Below are positions 1 to 9,955 of a stretch of 27,651 nt of DNA, piece by piece. The stretch spans positions 1 through 27,651 of the forward strand of contig CAAGLJ010000064.1 in assembly GCA_900770785.1 (NCBI GenBank), given 5' to 3'. Source of the DNA: Lachnospiraceae bacterium. GTDB lineage: Bacteria; Bacillota; Clostridia; Lachnospirales; Lachnospiraceae. Positions within the stretch are counted from its first letter, which is position 1, and every line of letters starts with the position of its first letter. The notes beneath the pieces are model-generated. The model searched no databases. It had not been told where the DNA came from and saw only the letters and a program-made list of their open reading frames with translations. The translations under genes and the position numbers were made by a program.

Positions 1-2
1 AG

Positions 3-53
3 AATGTGTCTATTGGAGCGGAATCCATTTTGACCGATAAAAAGGCTGCTTAA
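3..53 (+). CDS. Possible 3' end of an upstream gene (partial)
   Basis: One forward frame is open from the window edge to TAA at 51-53 and would end in SILTDKKAA. Another frame is open only to 40. Nothing identifies the product, and the segment is too short to prove it codes. If real, it ends 21 bases before the nitrate-reductase gene and could be co-transcribed with it. A perfect 14-base palindrome overlaps the stop codon. Confidence 0.25.
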   Translation, partial: NVSIGAESILTDKKAA

Positions 54-74
54 GCAGCAGATTGAGAGGTAGTA

Positions 75-2159
<2,085 letters not shown>

Positions 2160-2181
2160 GAAAGGATGAAGGAGGAAGCGT

Positions 2182-2610
2182 ATGTATCGAATTAAGATTG
2201 ACAGAAGCCGCTGTATTGGCTGTCTGACCTGCGTGACGGCCTGTGTGGTTGCTCATGAAACAGAGAGCACAGATGCAAGAAATCGCGTAACGATTGACAG
2301 TGAGACGAAACCAGCACCGATTTTTTGCAGGCACTGTGACCGGCCTGAATGTGTATACACCTGTATGACAGGTGCGATGAAGAAAAACCCGGAAACGGGA
2401 TATGTGGAATATGATAAAAACCACTGTGCAAGCTGCTATATGTGTATCATGTCCTGCCCTTATGGAGTGTTAAAGTACGACAGCATCAATCATACGGAGA
2501 TTATGAAATGTGATATGTGTGTACACAGAAGTGAAGATGGCACAGGAAAGCCCAGGTGTGTTGACGAGTGCCCGATGGGAGCCATTACAGTTGAGGAGGT
2601 GCAGGGATGA
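2182..2610 (+). CDS. narB: Four-cluster 4Fe-4S ferredoxin-like electron-transfer subunit
   Basis: This 142-residue protein has sixteen cysteines in four groups: 11/14/17/21, 49/52/57/61, 82/85/88/92 and 110/113/126/130. That is the pattern of the HycB/DmsB-type iron-sulfur subunits that wire electrons to molybdopterin enzymes, with four predicted [4Fe-4S] clusters. There is no membrane segment or signal peptide. The ribosome site AAGGAGGAAGCG precedes ATG. Its stop overlaps the next gene's start in ATGA at 2607-2610, so the two are probably translationally coupled. Its position between the catalytic subunit and an FAD oxidoreductase suggests it carries electrons from NAD(P)H to the nitrate reductase. 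The symbol follows the remembered C. perfringens arrangement; family assignment is more certain than the partner. Confidence 0.82.
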   Translation: MYRIKIDRSRCIGCLTCVTACVVAHETESTDARNRVTIDSETKPAPIFCRHCDRPECVYTCMTGAMKKNPETGYVEYDKNHCASCYMCIMSCPYGVLKYDSINHTEIMKCDMCVHRSEDGTGKPRCVDECPMGAITVEEVQG

Positions 2611-3836
2611 AATATGTGGTAATTGGAGCTTCCGCAGCAGGTATCAGTGGTGTTAAGGAACTAAGAAGAATTGATCCGGAAAGTGAAATTATCTTAATTT
2701 CCAAGGATAAGACTATTTACTCCCGCTGTATTCTCCACCATTATCTGGGAGGCATAAGAAACCTTAAGGAATTGAGCTTTGTGGAAGACAACTTTGAAGA
2801 ACTCTACCGGGTACAGTGGATTAAGGGAATAGCCTGTACCAGTATAAACCCGAAGGAAAAGAAGGTGATACTGGAAGATAAAAGAGAGGTAGCTTATGAC
2901 AAGCTGCTTATTGCAACTGGGTCTCATACCTATATTCCTCCGGTGAAAAATCTGAAGGAAGCAAAGAATGTTATCGGCTTTAGAAACATTGAGGATGCAA
3001 AATGTCTGAAGGAAGCGGCAAAAACCCATAAGAATTTTCTTGTCATTGGAGGTGGTCTTGTAGGACTGGATTGCATTACCGGTATGCTGGAGCTTGGAGT
3101 AAATGTAACTATGGTAGAGATGGGGAATTGGCTGCTTTGCAGGCAGCTTGACGAACATGCGGCGAAAACCTATCAGGATGCCTTTTTAAAGAAAGGGGTA
3201 AAACAGTATTATAAAGTAAAGGTAGAAGAAGCGGTTTTAGATGAAAAAGGAGAGGTTAGAGAAGTAATTCTGGATGATGGAACGAAAATTCCCTGTGACT
3301 ATGTGGTTGTTACAGCGGGTGTAGCCTCCAACATTGAATTTCTGGAAGGCTCCGGAATCGAAACTACTAAGTCAGGACTTTACTTTGATGAGAGTGGAAA
3401 GACCAGTGATGACGATGTTTATGGTGCCGGAGACGTCTCTGGTATGCGTCCTATCTGGCCTGCGGCGGTAAAGGAAGGCATTATTGCGGCAAGCAACATG
3501 GCAGGGCAGGACGGTAAGCTGACAGACTTTTTTGCCACCAAGGCTACCATGAATATATTGGGAATTCCCAGTATGTCTTTGGGAGAGGTGAACGTCAATG
3601 ATGATGCTCATGTGGTGGAGATTCGTGAGGATGAGAAATCCTATAAGAAGATTATCCACTGTAACGGAAAAATTACCGGTGCAATCCTGCAGGGCGATTT
3701 GGCTTATGGCGGAATTTTGCAGCAGCTTATTGCCAACAAAATTGATGTTTCAAAAGTAAAGAAGCCAATTTTTGATGTGGATTATTCAGACTTCTTCCAC
3801 ATGAAAGAAAACTTTGAATTTTATTATGAAAATTAA
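2607..3836 (+). CDS. narC: NAD(P)H:acceptor FAD oxidoreductase (NADH oxidase / NasB-like)
   Basis: This 409-residue class-I pyridine nucleotide-disulfide oxidoreductase has an N-terminal FAD motif (VVIGASAAG, residues 4-12), a central NAD(P) motif (VIGGGLVGLD) and a C-terminal FAD motif (VYGAGDVSG). It lacks the C-terminal bfd or sirohaem domains of nitrite reductase, so it is a stand-alone reductase. Cys41 lies about where NADH oxidases and CoA-disulfide reductases have their redox cysteine (Cys42/43). It overlaps the preceding ferredoxin gene by four bases. The inferred role is to oxidise NAD(P)H and pass electrons through the ferredoxin-like protein to nitrate reductase. A rubredoxin reductase or NADH oxidase function cannot be excluded. 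Confidence 0.78.
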   Translation: MKYVVIGASAAGISGVKELRRIDPESEIILISKDKTIYSRCILHHYLGGIRNLKELSFVEDNFEELYRVQWIKGIACTSINPKEKKVILEDKREVAYDKLLIATGSHTYIPPVKNLKEAKNVIGFRNIEDAKCLKEAAKTHKNFLVIGGGLVGLDCITGMLELGVNVTMVEMGNWLLCRQLDEHAAKTYQDAFLKKGVKQYYKVKVEEAVLDEKGEVREVILDDGTKIPCDYVVVTAGVASNIEFLEGSGIETTKSGLYFDESGKTSDDDVYGAGDVSGMRPIWPAAVKEGIIAASNMAGQDGKLTDFFATKATMNILGIPSMSLGEVNVNDDAHVVEIREDEKSYKKIIHCNGKITGAILQGDLAYGGILQQLIANKIDVSKVKKPIFDVDYSDFFHMKENFEFYYEN

Positions 3837-3923
3837 AGTATAAGAAGTTTGGTACAATAAAACTGCTATTAAAGAAACAGAATGCAAATTTCAGTATAAA
3901 ATACTTCGGAATGGAGGAAAAAG

Positions 3924-4853
3924 ATGAACAGATTAGAAAGAATGCCGGTACCGGTATTGCCAACCTTTGTAGGGGCGCTGACCTTATCTAATGCATATTC
4001 AGGGATGGGCTATCCTTTAGTCCGCCATCTTACCATGTGGGCAGCAACTATCGTTTTTTTACTTTATATTATTAAGCTAATAAAATTTCCCAGTACCTGT
4101 AAAAAAGAATATGAAACTGTGGTTCCCTGTAGCCTTTATGCAGGGTTTACCATGGTATTGATGATCCTTGGAAGCTATTATTTTGACTATGTACCTGCGT
4201 TGGGAAAAGGGATGTGGACCGTAGGCTTATGTATCCATGCGATACATATTCTCGTATTTACCTACCGCAATGTGATAAAAAAGAGAGATATCAATACCTT
4301 CGTACCCAGTTGGTTTGTGACCTATAACGGAATTATGGTAAGCAGTGTGGTTGGAGGGGCAATGAATGCGGCAGGCGTCTTAAAATATGTGGTGTATTAT
4401 GGAATCATCATCTATTTTATCCTGATTCCGCTCCTGATTTGGAGATTGGTGACTGTGGAAGTAAAGCCGCCGGTATATCATACTATGGCCGTAGTACTGG
4501 CTCCCTGCAGCCTTTGCGTAGTAAGCTATATCAATGTTATACCTGAGCCAAACCAGATATTGCTGTCCCTTTTGTATTTATGTGTGCTTGCATCACTTAT
4601 TTTTATTATCATCAAACTGCCAAAGTTTTTCTCATTTCCTTTTGCACCTGGATTTGCAGGAATGACCTTCCCTATGGCGATTGGTCTTGTGGCAAGTACA
4701 AAGATGGCCGGTTATCTGTCAGCAGCAGGGAATACACAGCTTGCCAATGCAGTAACTCAGATCAGTGGAATTCAAGTCTATCTGACCTCTATGATTATCG
4801 GATATGTTTTATTGAATTTCCTGATTATGGCCTTACGGATTGAGAGGAAATAA
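3924..4853 (+). CDS. TDT-family membrane channel/transporter (TehA/SLAC1-like)
   Basis: This 309-residue, very hydrophobic protein has about ten predicted membrane spans. Its length, early proline-rich motif (PVPVLPTFVGALTLSN) and central loop with FVPSWFVTYNGIM resemble the tellurite-resistance/dicarboxylate transporter family, which includes TehA and the plant anion channel SLAC1. It starts with ATG after ATGGAGGAAAAAG. The 87-base gap to the reductase contains only a small AGTAT/ATACT hairpin, so it may share the nar transcript. Family members move small anions or dicarboxylates. Beside a nitrate reductase and without any NarK- or NirC-type gene in the window, nitrate or nitrite is a reasonable substrate, but that is inference. 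Confidence is for the family. Confidence 0.72.
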   Translation: MNRLERMPVPVLPTFVGALTLSNAYSGMGYPLVRHLTMWAATIVFLLYIIKLIKFPSTCKKEYETVVPCSLYAGFTMVLMILGSYYFDYVPALGKGMWTVGLCIHAIHILVFTYRNVIKKRDINTFVPSWFVTYNGIMVSSVVGGAMNAAGVLKYVVYYGIIIYFILIPLLIWRLVTVEVKPPVYHTMAVVLAPCSLCVVSYINVIPEPNQILLSLLYLCVLASLIFIIIKLPKFFSFPFAPGFAGMTFPMAIGLVASTKMAGYLSAAGNTQLANAVTQISGIQVYLTSMIIGYVLLNFLIMALRIERK

Positions 4854-4891
4854 CAAACCATAATCTTAACTTTTCCTGGAAAAGGAGGGCC

Positions 4892-5485
4892 GTGGAGATA
4901 CAGTATAAATATGGTGCTTTGATACTTGCAGGCGGGCAGGCAAAGCGTATGGGTGGAATACAAAAGGCTGAGTTGACCTATGGCATGACTACGTTTTTAT
5001 CCATGTTGGAGAGGACTTTGTCCTTTTTTGAACCGGCATATCTTTCTACCAACAAACCGCAGATGGCTCAGGGAACAGGTTTGGAACCTGTTGCAGATTT
5101 ATTTCCATGTCGGGGGCCCATGGGCGGAATCTATTCTGCACTGAAAAAATGCTCCTGTGACGCCCTGCTGGTGGTTCCCTGCGATATGCCGTTTTTTTCC
5201 CGAGGCCTGGCAGAGTTTCTTCTAAGGGAGCATCAGGGAGAAGCTGTGTTGTATCTGCAGGATGAAAATGAACGGGAATTTCCACTCTGCGGAATTTACA
5301 CCAGGGACTGTATTCCTGTCATTGAAGAACTTATGACCAGAGAGGACTTTAGGGTGCGCCAGATATTGCGGCAGGCGGGAGGGAGAATTTTACCGGTACC
5401 CACAGGGGTCTTTCCAAGCCAATGCTTTTATAATGTAAATACACCGGCTGTATATCAGCAAATATGCAGCTGGTACCAAGAGTAA
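4892..5485 (+). CDS. mobA: Molybdenum cofactor guanylyltransferase MobA
   Basis: This 197-residue nucleotidyltransferase-fold protein has the MobA GTP-binding signature LILAGGQAKRMGG near its N terminus, a following lysine in GIQKAEL, and the metal-binding stretch VVPCDMPFF. MobA couples GMP to Mo-molybdopterin to give the MGD form that DMSO-reductase-family enzymes such as the upstream nitrate reductase require. The start is GTG at 4892, just after AAAGGAGGGCC; the spacing is short but no better ATG exists before the signature. It lies upstream of the first riboswitch and its terminator, so it probably belongs to the nar transcript rather than the riboswitch-controlled one. Confidence 0.86.
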   Translation: MEIQYKYGALILAGGQAKRMGGIQKAELTYGMTTFLSMLERTLSFFEPAYLSTNKPQMAQGTGLEPVADLFPCRGPMGGIYSALKKCSCDALLVVPCDMPFFSRGLAEFLLREHQGEAVLYLQDENEREFPLCGIYTRDCIPVIEELMTREDFRVRQILRQAGGRILPVPTGVFPSQCFYNVNTPAVYQQICSWYQE

Positions 5486-5507
5486 AAAGAAAATACTGCT
5501 ATTAATT

Positions 5508-5617
5508 ATCTCTGAATCCATGTTCCTAAGGTTTCTGCTATGGAGGATGGATCGTGTCCTTTGGGGACTCAGGGTTTGACTGGAAACGGTTTGGCCTTCC
5601 GTATTTGAAAAAGAGAT
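5508..5617 (+). promoter_or_regulatory. Moco-type riboswitch aptamer, copy 1
   Basis: The segment folds as an outer stem (5508-5513 with 5612-5617), a second arm (5516-5521 with 5547-5552 and 5523-5526 with 5542-5545), a short hairpin (5556-5559 with 5565-5568) and a GAAA-capped hairpin (5578-5582 with 5587-5591). The second arm carries CCTAAG (5525-5530) and TATGG (5539-5543), the two halves of the 11-nt GAAA-tetraloop receptor. The segment is related to 10486-10583 with compensating changes in stems (GTCC/GGAC against GCCTG/CAGGC), and both share the stretch GGCCTTCC. Position before Moco synthesis genes fits the Moco RNA family. A tungsten-cofactor variant is possible. Confidence 0.78.
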
Positions 5618-5628
5618 GGAGACAATAA

Positions 5629-5654
5629 TAAACCGGGTATAAATATCCGGTTTA
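5629..5654 (+). promoter_or_regulatory. Hairpin that may act as antiterminator partner
   Basis: TAAACCGG at 5629-5636 pairs with CCGGTTTA at 5647-5654. The 5' arm could instead pair with 5660-5669, inside the 5' arm of the terminator that follows, with one bulge and one G-U pair. The two folds exclude each other, as expected of a riboswitch expression platform. The switching itself is inferred. Confidence 0.45.
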
Positions 5655-5658
5655 AGGG

Positions 5659-5693
5659 AATATCCGTTTCTTTTGAGAAACGGATATTTTTTT
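5659..5693 (+). terminator. Intrinsic terminator downstream of riboswitch copy 1
   Basis: AATATCCGTTTCT (5659-5671) pairs perfectly with AGAAACGGATATT (5676-5688) around a TTTG loop, and a run of T residues reaches 5693. It ends 26 bases before the MoeA-like start codon. It can serve as a riboswitch-controlled attenuator or end upstream transcripts. Confidence 0.85.
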
Positions 5694-5718
5694 ATCAAAA
5701 AGCAGGAGGTACAGGGAG

Positions 5719-6744
5719 TTGAAATGTATTGAAACCAAGGATGCGGTTGGGCATATACTTTGTCATGATTTAACACAAATTATTCCGGGAGAGTTTAAAG
5801 GTGCCAGATTTAAAAAAGGGCATGTGATAACCGAAGAGGATATTCCTGTTTTACTTTCCATGGGAAAAGAGAATCTTTATGTATGGGAAAAAATTCCGGG
5901 AATGATACATGAGGATGAGGGAGCACGCCGTCTGCTTGAATTATGCCAAAATGAGCATATGTATGCTACAGAGGTAAAAGAAGGTAAGATTGAATTAATT
6001 GCCGATTGTGATGGTCTGTTTCAGGTGGATGTGGAGCGTCTGGCAGCAGTAAACAGTCAAGAGGATGTGATGATTGCTACCCGACATACGAATATGGCGG
6101 TATATAAAGAGGAAAAACTGGCAGGAATGAGGATGATTCCGTTGGTTATAGAAGAAGAAAAGCTGGAACTGGCAAAAAAAGCAGCAGGAAATGAACCCCT
6201 TATTTCGTTAAAACCCTGGAAGCTTCGAAACTGTGGTCTGATTACCACCGGAAATGAGGTGGCTAAGGGCTTGATTGAGGACAGCTTCACTCCGGTAATT
6301 ATTAAAAAGCTGGAAAGCTATGGAATACAGGTGACTGAGCATTGCCTTTCGGGAGATGACCGGACAGCCATTACTTCGGCCATTACAGAGTTCCACGATA
6401 AAGGTGTGGATATGATTCTGTGTACCGGCGGAATGAGCGTTGACCCGGATGATAAGACTCCCGGAGCCATCAAGGATGCCGGTGTGGATATTATTTCCTA
6501 TGGTGCACCGGTACTGCCCGGGGCAATGTTTTTATTGTCCTATTTTCAGGATGGAACTCCGGTAATGGGGCTGCCGGGATGTGTAATGTATGCAAAGGCC
6601 ACAGTCTTTGATCTGCTGCTCCCCAGAATTGCCGCAGGAGTCAGGATTTCACGAAATGAGCTAAAGAGGTTAGGTCATGGAGGGCTTTGTCTTGGCTGTG
6701 CAGAGTGCCACTATCCTAACTGCTCTTTTGGAAAGGGGGAATAA
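5719..6744 (+). CDS. MoeA-like molybdopterin-binding protein with C-terminal cysteine motif
   Basis: This 341-residue protein has a molybdopterin-binding (MoCF_biosynth) domain in its C-terminal half, shown by GLITTGNEV, LCTGGMSVDPDD and the ending PGCVMYAKATVFDLLLPR. The N-terminal half differs from canonical MoeA. The last 18 residues contain Cys324, Cys327, Cys330 and Cys335 (C-x2-C-x2-C-x4-C), a possible metal or Fe-S site that MoeA lacks. It starts with TTG at 5719 after AGGAGGT (5704-5710, eight-base spacing); the nearby ATG at 5724 is out of frame. It is the first gene after the riboswitch and leads the cofactor operon. It may bind or hand over molybdopterin or Moco; the exact step is unknown. 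Confidence 0.72.
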   Translation: MKCIETKDAVGHILCHDLTQIIPGEFKGARFKKGHVITEEDIPVLLSMGKENLYVWEKIPGMIHEDEGARRLLELCQNEHMYATEVKEGKIELIADCDGLFQVDVERLAAVNSQEDVMIATRHTNMAVYKEEKLAGMRMIPLVIEEEKLELAKKAAGNEPLISLKPWKLRNCGLITTGNEVAKGLIEDSFTPVIIKKLESYGIQVTEHCLSGDDRTAITSAITEFHDKGVDMILCTGGMSVDPDDKTPGAIKDAGVDIISYGAPVLPGAMFLLSYFQDGTPVMGLPGCVMYAKATVFDLLLPRIAAGVRISRNELKRLGHGGLCLGCAECHYPNCSFGKGE

Positions 6745-6746
6745 AA

Positions 6747-7949
6747 ATGTTAACCCAAATAGAACTGGAACAGGCTGTCGGTATTATTAATCAAAGAGTT
6801 TTTCCCTGGGGAACAGAAAGTATTCCACTTCTGGAGGCTCTGGGACGCACCTTGGCTAAGCCTGTTTATGCCAAACTGGATCAGCCTCCCTTTGACCGTT
6901 CTCCCTTAGATGGATATGCTTTACGGGCAGAGGATACTGTTGGGGCATCCCGTGAAAATCCCATAGAGCTTAAGGTATGCGATAAGGTTTATGCCGGTGA
7001 TTCTGCCGGGATTCCTGTCCAGCAGGGACAGGCAGTACGCATAATGACGGGGGCAATGCTGCCAAAGGGATGTAATTGCGTTATCAGGCAGGAAGATACG
7101 GACATGGGAGAACCTGTTGTATCCATCTATAAGGAATTGAAGCCCGGTAATAATTATGTACGTCAGGGAGAGGATTATAAAAAAGATACACTTCTGATTC
7201 CCGGGGGAACCAGACTGGAGGCTGCCCATCTGGGCGTTTTGTCAGGAGCGGGTCTAAAGAAGGTAGAAGTGCAGTTTAGGCCTCGGGTGGCTGTACTTTC
7301 TACAGGAAGTGAAATAGCTGAACCGGGAGAAGAACTGCCAGCAGGAAAGATTTATGGGGCTAACTCCGTTCTGTTAGCTGCCCGTTTAAAAACGCTGGGA
7401 GTATCCATTTCGGAAATCGGATTGGTGGAAGATAATCTGGATATCATGGTAAACAGGATGAAAAAGATACTGGAAGGTTGTGAGCTGTTGATCACTACCG
7501 GAGGTGTGTCTGTAGGAGAAAAGGATTTGCTCCATGAAGTACTTGCTTTATTGGGGGCAAAGCAATTGTTCTGGGGAGTAAGGATGAAACCGGGTACACC
7601 TGCAATGTTTGCCTGCTATGAAGGAAAATATATTTTGTGTTTGTCGGGAAATCCATTTGCGGCAGCAGCTACCTTTGAACTTTTGGCAAGGCCGATTTTG
7701 GCTGCACTTAGTGATGAAGAAGGATTTTTGCCCCAAAAAGAGAGGGCGATTCTTGTAAATGATTTCGGAAAGAAAAGTCCCGGGAGGCGTTTTGTCAGAG
7801 GCTGTTATAAGGATGGACAGGTAGAGCTTCCTGCAGAGCATTCATCAGGATTACTTGCTTCCATGATGGGCTGTAACTGCCTGGTAGATATTCCGGCAGG
7901 AAGTAAAGAACTGCAGGCCGGACAGGAAGTAAATATATTGATTTTGTAA
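6747..7949 (+). CDS. moeA: Molybdopterin molybdenumtransferase MoeA
   Basis: This 400-residue protein has the usual MoeA length and order: an N-terminal domain with QPPFDRSPLDGYALRAED, the IMTGAMLPKGCN segment, and the molybdopterin-binding domain with VLSTGSE, ITTGGVSVGEKD and CLSGNPFAAAATFELL. MoeA inserts molybdate into adenylylated molybdopterin. The start codon lies two bases after the previous stop, with the ribosome site GGAAAGGGGGAATAAAA overlapping that gene's end, so the two are one operon. It is a full-length paralogue of the MoeA-like protein upstream. Confidence 0.93.
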   Translation: MLTQIELEQAVGIINQRVFPWGTESIPLLEALGRTLAKPVYAKLDQPPFDRSPLDGYALRAEDTVGASRENPIELKVCDKVYAGDSAGIPVQQGQAVRIMTGAMLPKGCNCVIRQEDTDMGEPVVSIYKELKPGNNYVRQGEDYKKDTLLIPGGTRLEAAHLGVLSGAGLKKVEVQFRPRVAVLSTGSEIAEPGEELPAGKIYGANSVLLAARLKTLGVSISEIGLVEDNLDIMVNRMKKILEGCELLITTGGVSVGEKDLLHEVLALLGAKQLFWGVRMKPGTPAMFACYEGKYILCLSGNPFAAAATFELLARPILAALSDEEGFLPQKERAILVNDFGKKSPGRRFVRGCYKDGQVELPAEHSSGLLASMMGCNCLVDIPAGSKELQAGQEVNILIL

Positions 7950-7991
7950 AAATGAAGAAATGGGCATGATAAAGTGCAGGGAGAGTTTATT

Positions 7992-8513
7992 ATGGAAGTA
8001 AAATTTAATCATTTTGATGATAGGGGAAATGCGGTTATGGTAGACGTTTCCCGAAAAGAGCCTACTCTGAGAATTGCGGTGGCGAGAGGAAAAATAAAGG
8101 TATCGGAAGCGGTATTACAGATGATTGCAGACCATACCGCCGCCAAAGGAGACGTATTGGGAGTGGCCCGGATAGCAGGAATTATGGCGGCAAAGAGAAC
8201 CTCTGACCTAATCCCTTTGTGCCACCCATTAGCTCTTTCCCATGTGTCCATAGATTTTAGGATTCTCTCTGAAGAATCCGCCATTCTGGCAGAATGTACA
8301 GTTAAGCTTACAGGAACTACGGGAGTGGAAATGGAGGCACTGACGGGAGTAAGTACCGCATTACTGACCATCTACGATATGTGTAAGGCGGTAGATAAAG
8401 GAATGGTATTGGCAGATATTCATCTGATTCACAAAGAAGGCGGAAAGTCCGGGACTTATGATACCACAGAGTATTTGGCAAAGCCCGGGCCGCTGCCGAC
8501 AGAGAAAATCTAG
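7992..8513 (+). CDS. moaC: Cyclic pyranopterin monophosphate synthase MoaC
   Basis: This 173-residue protein matches MoaC throughout: the opening FNHFDDRGNAVMVDVS, the active-site segment LIPLCHPLALSHV, TGVEMEALTGVS, and the lysine-rich GGKSGTYD near the end. MoaC converts the MoaA product into cyclic pyranopterin monophosphate, the first Moco intermediate. A GTG at 7974 would add six residues, but the ATG at 7992 is better placed behind GGGAGAG and gives the usual N terminus. The moaA gene follows after 11 bases. Confidence 0.94.
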   Translation: MEVKFNHFDDRGNAVMVDVSRKEPTLRIAVARGKIKVSEAVLQMIADHTAAKGDVLGVARIAGIMAAKRTSDLIPLCHPLALSHVSIDFRILSEESAILAECTVKLTGTTGVEMEALTGVSTALLTIYDMCKAVDKGMVLADIHLIHKEGGKSGTYDTTEYLAKPGPLPTEKI

Positions 8514-8524
8514 GAGGATGCAGG

Positions 8525-9499
8525 ATGCAGGATCGATTGGGAAGAAAAATTCACTATCTGCGTATTTCCGTAACCGACCGATGCAATTTGCGCTGCACCT
8601 ATTGTATGCCACAGGAGGGAGTAGAGTGGATTGCCCATGAGCGTTTGCTTAGTTATGAGCAGATAGTCCGGCTGGTCAGACTTTTTGCCCGATTGGGCGT
8701 AGATAAGGTGCGCCTCACTGGCGGGGAGCCTCTGGTGCGAAAGGGTGTGGCTGACCTGATACGCAATATTCGGGAGGTAGAGGGGATAAAGAAGATAACG
8801 CTGACCACCAACGGGATTTTGCTCAAGGAGCAGCTTCCGGCCTTGCTGGAGGCGGGAATATCCGGACTCAATTTAAGTCTGGATACTTTGGATCGGGAGC
8901 AATTTATCCAGATTACCAGACGGGATGAGCTAAACCGGGTGCTGGAGGGACTGGAGGCAGCTCTTTTGGCTCCTGAGCTGACAGTAAAGGTAAACTGTGT
9001 ACCTCAGGGAATTAACGATGAGCAGTTGGTTTTGCTGGCAGCTCTGGCAAAGGACAGAAAGTTTGCGGTTCGATTTATTGAAATGATGCCAATCGGCTTG
9101 GGAAGCGGCTTTGCTTATCGGTCAGAGAAAGAAGTATTGAATCGGTTGGAGAAGGCCTTTGGACCGGCAAAACCGATACCGTCTGAGGAAGGCGGGGGAC
9201 CGGGACGTTATTTTTCTTTTCGGGGATTTACTGGAAAGGTGGGATTCATCAGTGCCATGTCCCATAAATTCTGTGAAGACTGTAATCGGATACGACTTAC
9301 CTCAACGGGATTTTTAAAGACCTGCCTCCAATATTCAGAAGGGGTGGATCTGAAAGCACTGATGGATAATGGTGAGAGTGATGAAAGGCTTCTGTCAGCA
9401 ATGGAAAAAGCTATATTTAACAAGCCTGCCTGCCATCAGTTTTCTCTGGATAAGGAAGAAAATATACAGGGACCTAATATGAATCAAATAGGAGGATAG
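8525..9499 (+). CDS. moaA: GTP 3',8-cyclase MoaA (radical SAM)
   Basis: This 324-residue radical-SAM enzyme has the N-terminal cluster motif CNLRCTYCMP, the LTGGEPL segment, and the second 4Fe-4S site in FCEDCNRIRLTSTGFLKTC. It ends in Gly-Gly, the conserved tail that MoaA needs for activity. It converts GTP to 3',8-cyclo-7,8-dihydro-GTP, the substrate of the neighbouring MoaC. The ATG at 8525 follows TAGGAGGATGCAGG. It sits in a tight run of Moco genes and should be in the same transcript. Confidence 0.95.
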   Translation: MQDRLGRKIHYLRISVTDRCNLRCTYCMPQEGVEWIAHERLLSYEQIVRLVRLFARLGVDKVRLTGGEPLVRKGVADLIRNIREVEGIKKITLTTNGILLKEQLPALLEAGISGLNLSLDTLDREQFIQITRRDELNRVLEGLEAALLAPELTVKVNCVPQGINDEQLVLLAALAKDRKFAVRFIEMMPIGLGSGFAYRSEKEVLNRLEKAFGPAKPIPSEEGGGPGRYFSFRGFTGKVGFISAMSHKFCEDCNRIRLTSTGFLKTCLQYSEGVDLKALMDNGESDERLLSAMEKAIFNKPACHQFSLDKEENIQGPNMNQIGG

Positions 9500-9503
9500 A
9501 GCC

Positions 9504-9941
9504 TTGGGAAAAGTAATTGCTGTTTGCATTAGTGAAGAAAAGGGAACGCAGAAAAAGAATGTAGGAAGTGCAAGGTTTTTGGAAAACTGGGGAATAGAAG
9601 GAGATGCCCATGGGGGAAAATGGCACAGGCAGGTTTCTCTGCTATCCCATGACCGGGTAGAAGAGTTTCGCTCCAGAGGCGCGAAGGTCGATGAGGGTGC
9701 CTTTGGGGAGAATCTGGTGGTAGAAGGCTTTGACTTTAAATTACTGCCGATAGGAACCAGATTTAAATGCAATGATGTGGTTCTGGAATTAACCCAGGTA
9801 GGAAAAGAATGCCATTCCCATTGTGAAATCTATAAAGTGATGGGAGACTGCATTATGCCCAGAGAAGGAGTATTTACCCGGGTGCTTCATGGAGGAAATA
9901 TTTCTGTAGGAGATGAATTGAGTATTCTAAAGCAAGAATAA
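9504..9941 (+). CDS. MOSC domain protein
   Basis: This 145-residue single-domain protein has the MOSC pattern: GDAHGGKWHRQVSLL, GAFGENLVVEG, then GKECHSHCEIY and a final GDEL. Cys-containing GKECHSHCEIY corresponds to the conserved sulfur- or Moco-handling region of the fold. MOSC proteins include Moco sulfurase C-terminal domains and Moco carriers, and stand-alone copies are common in bacterial Moco operons. It starts with TTG at 9504, four bases after moaA, with AGGAGG overlapping the end of moaA. The exact substrate is not known; carrying or protecting Moco fits the location. Confidence 0.86.
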   Translation: MGKVIAVCISEEKGTQKKNVGSARFLENWGIEGDAHGGKWHRQVSLLSHDRVEEFRSRGAKVDEGAFGENLVVEGFDFKLLPIGTRFKCNDVVLELTQVGKECHSHCEIYKVMGDCIMPREGVFTRVLHGGNISVGDELSILKQE

Positions 9942-9955
9942 GGCAGGAGGTAAAC

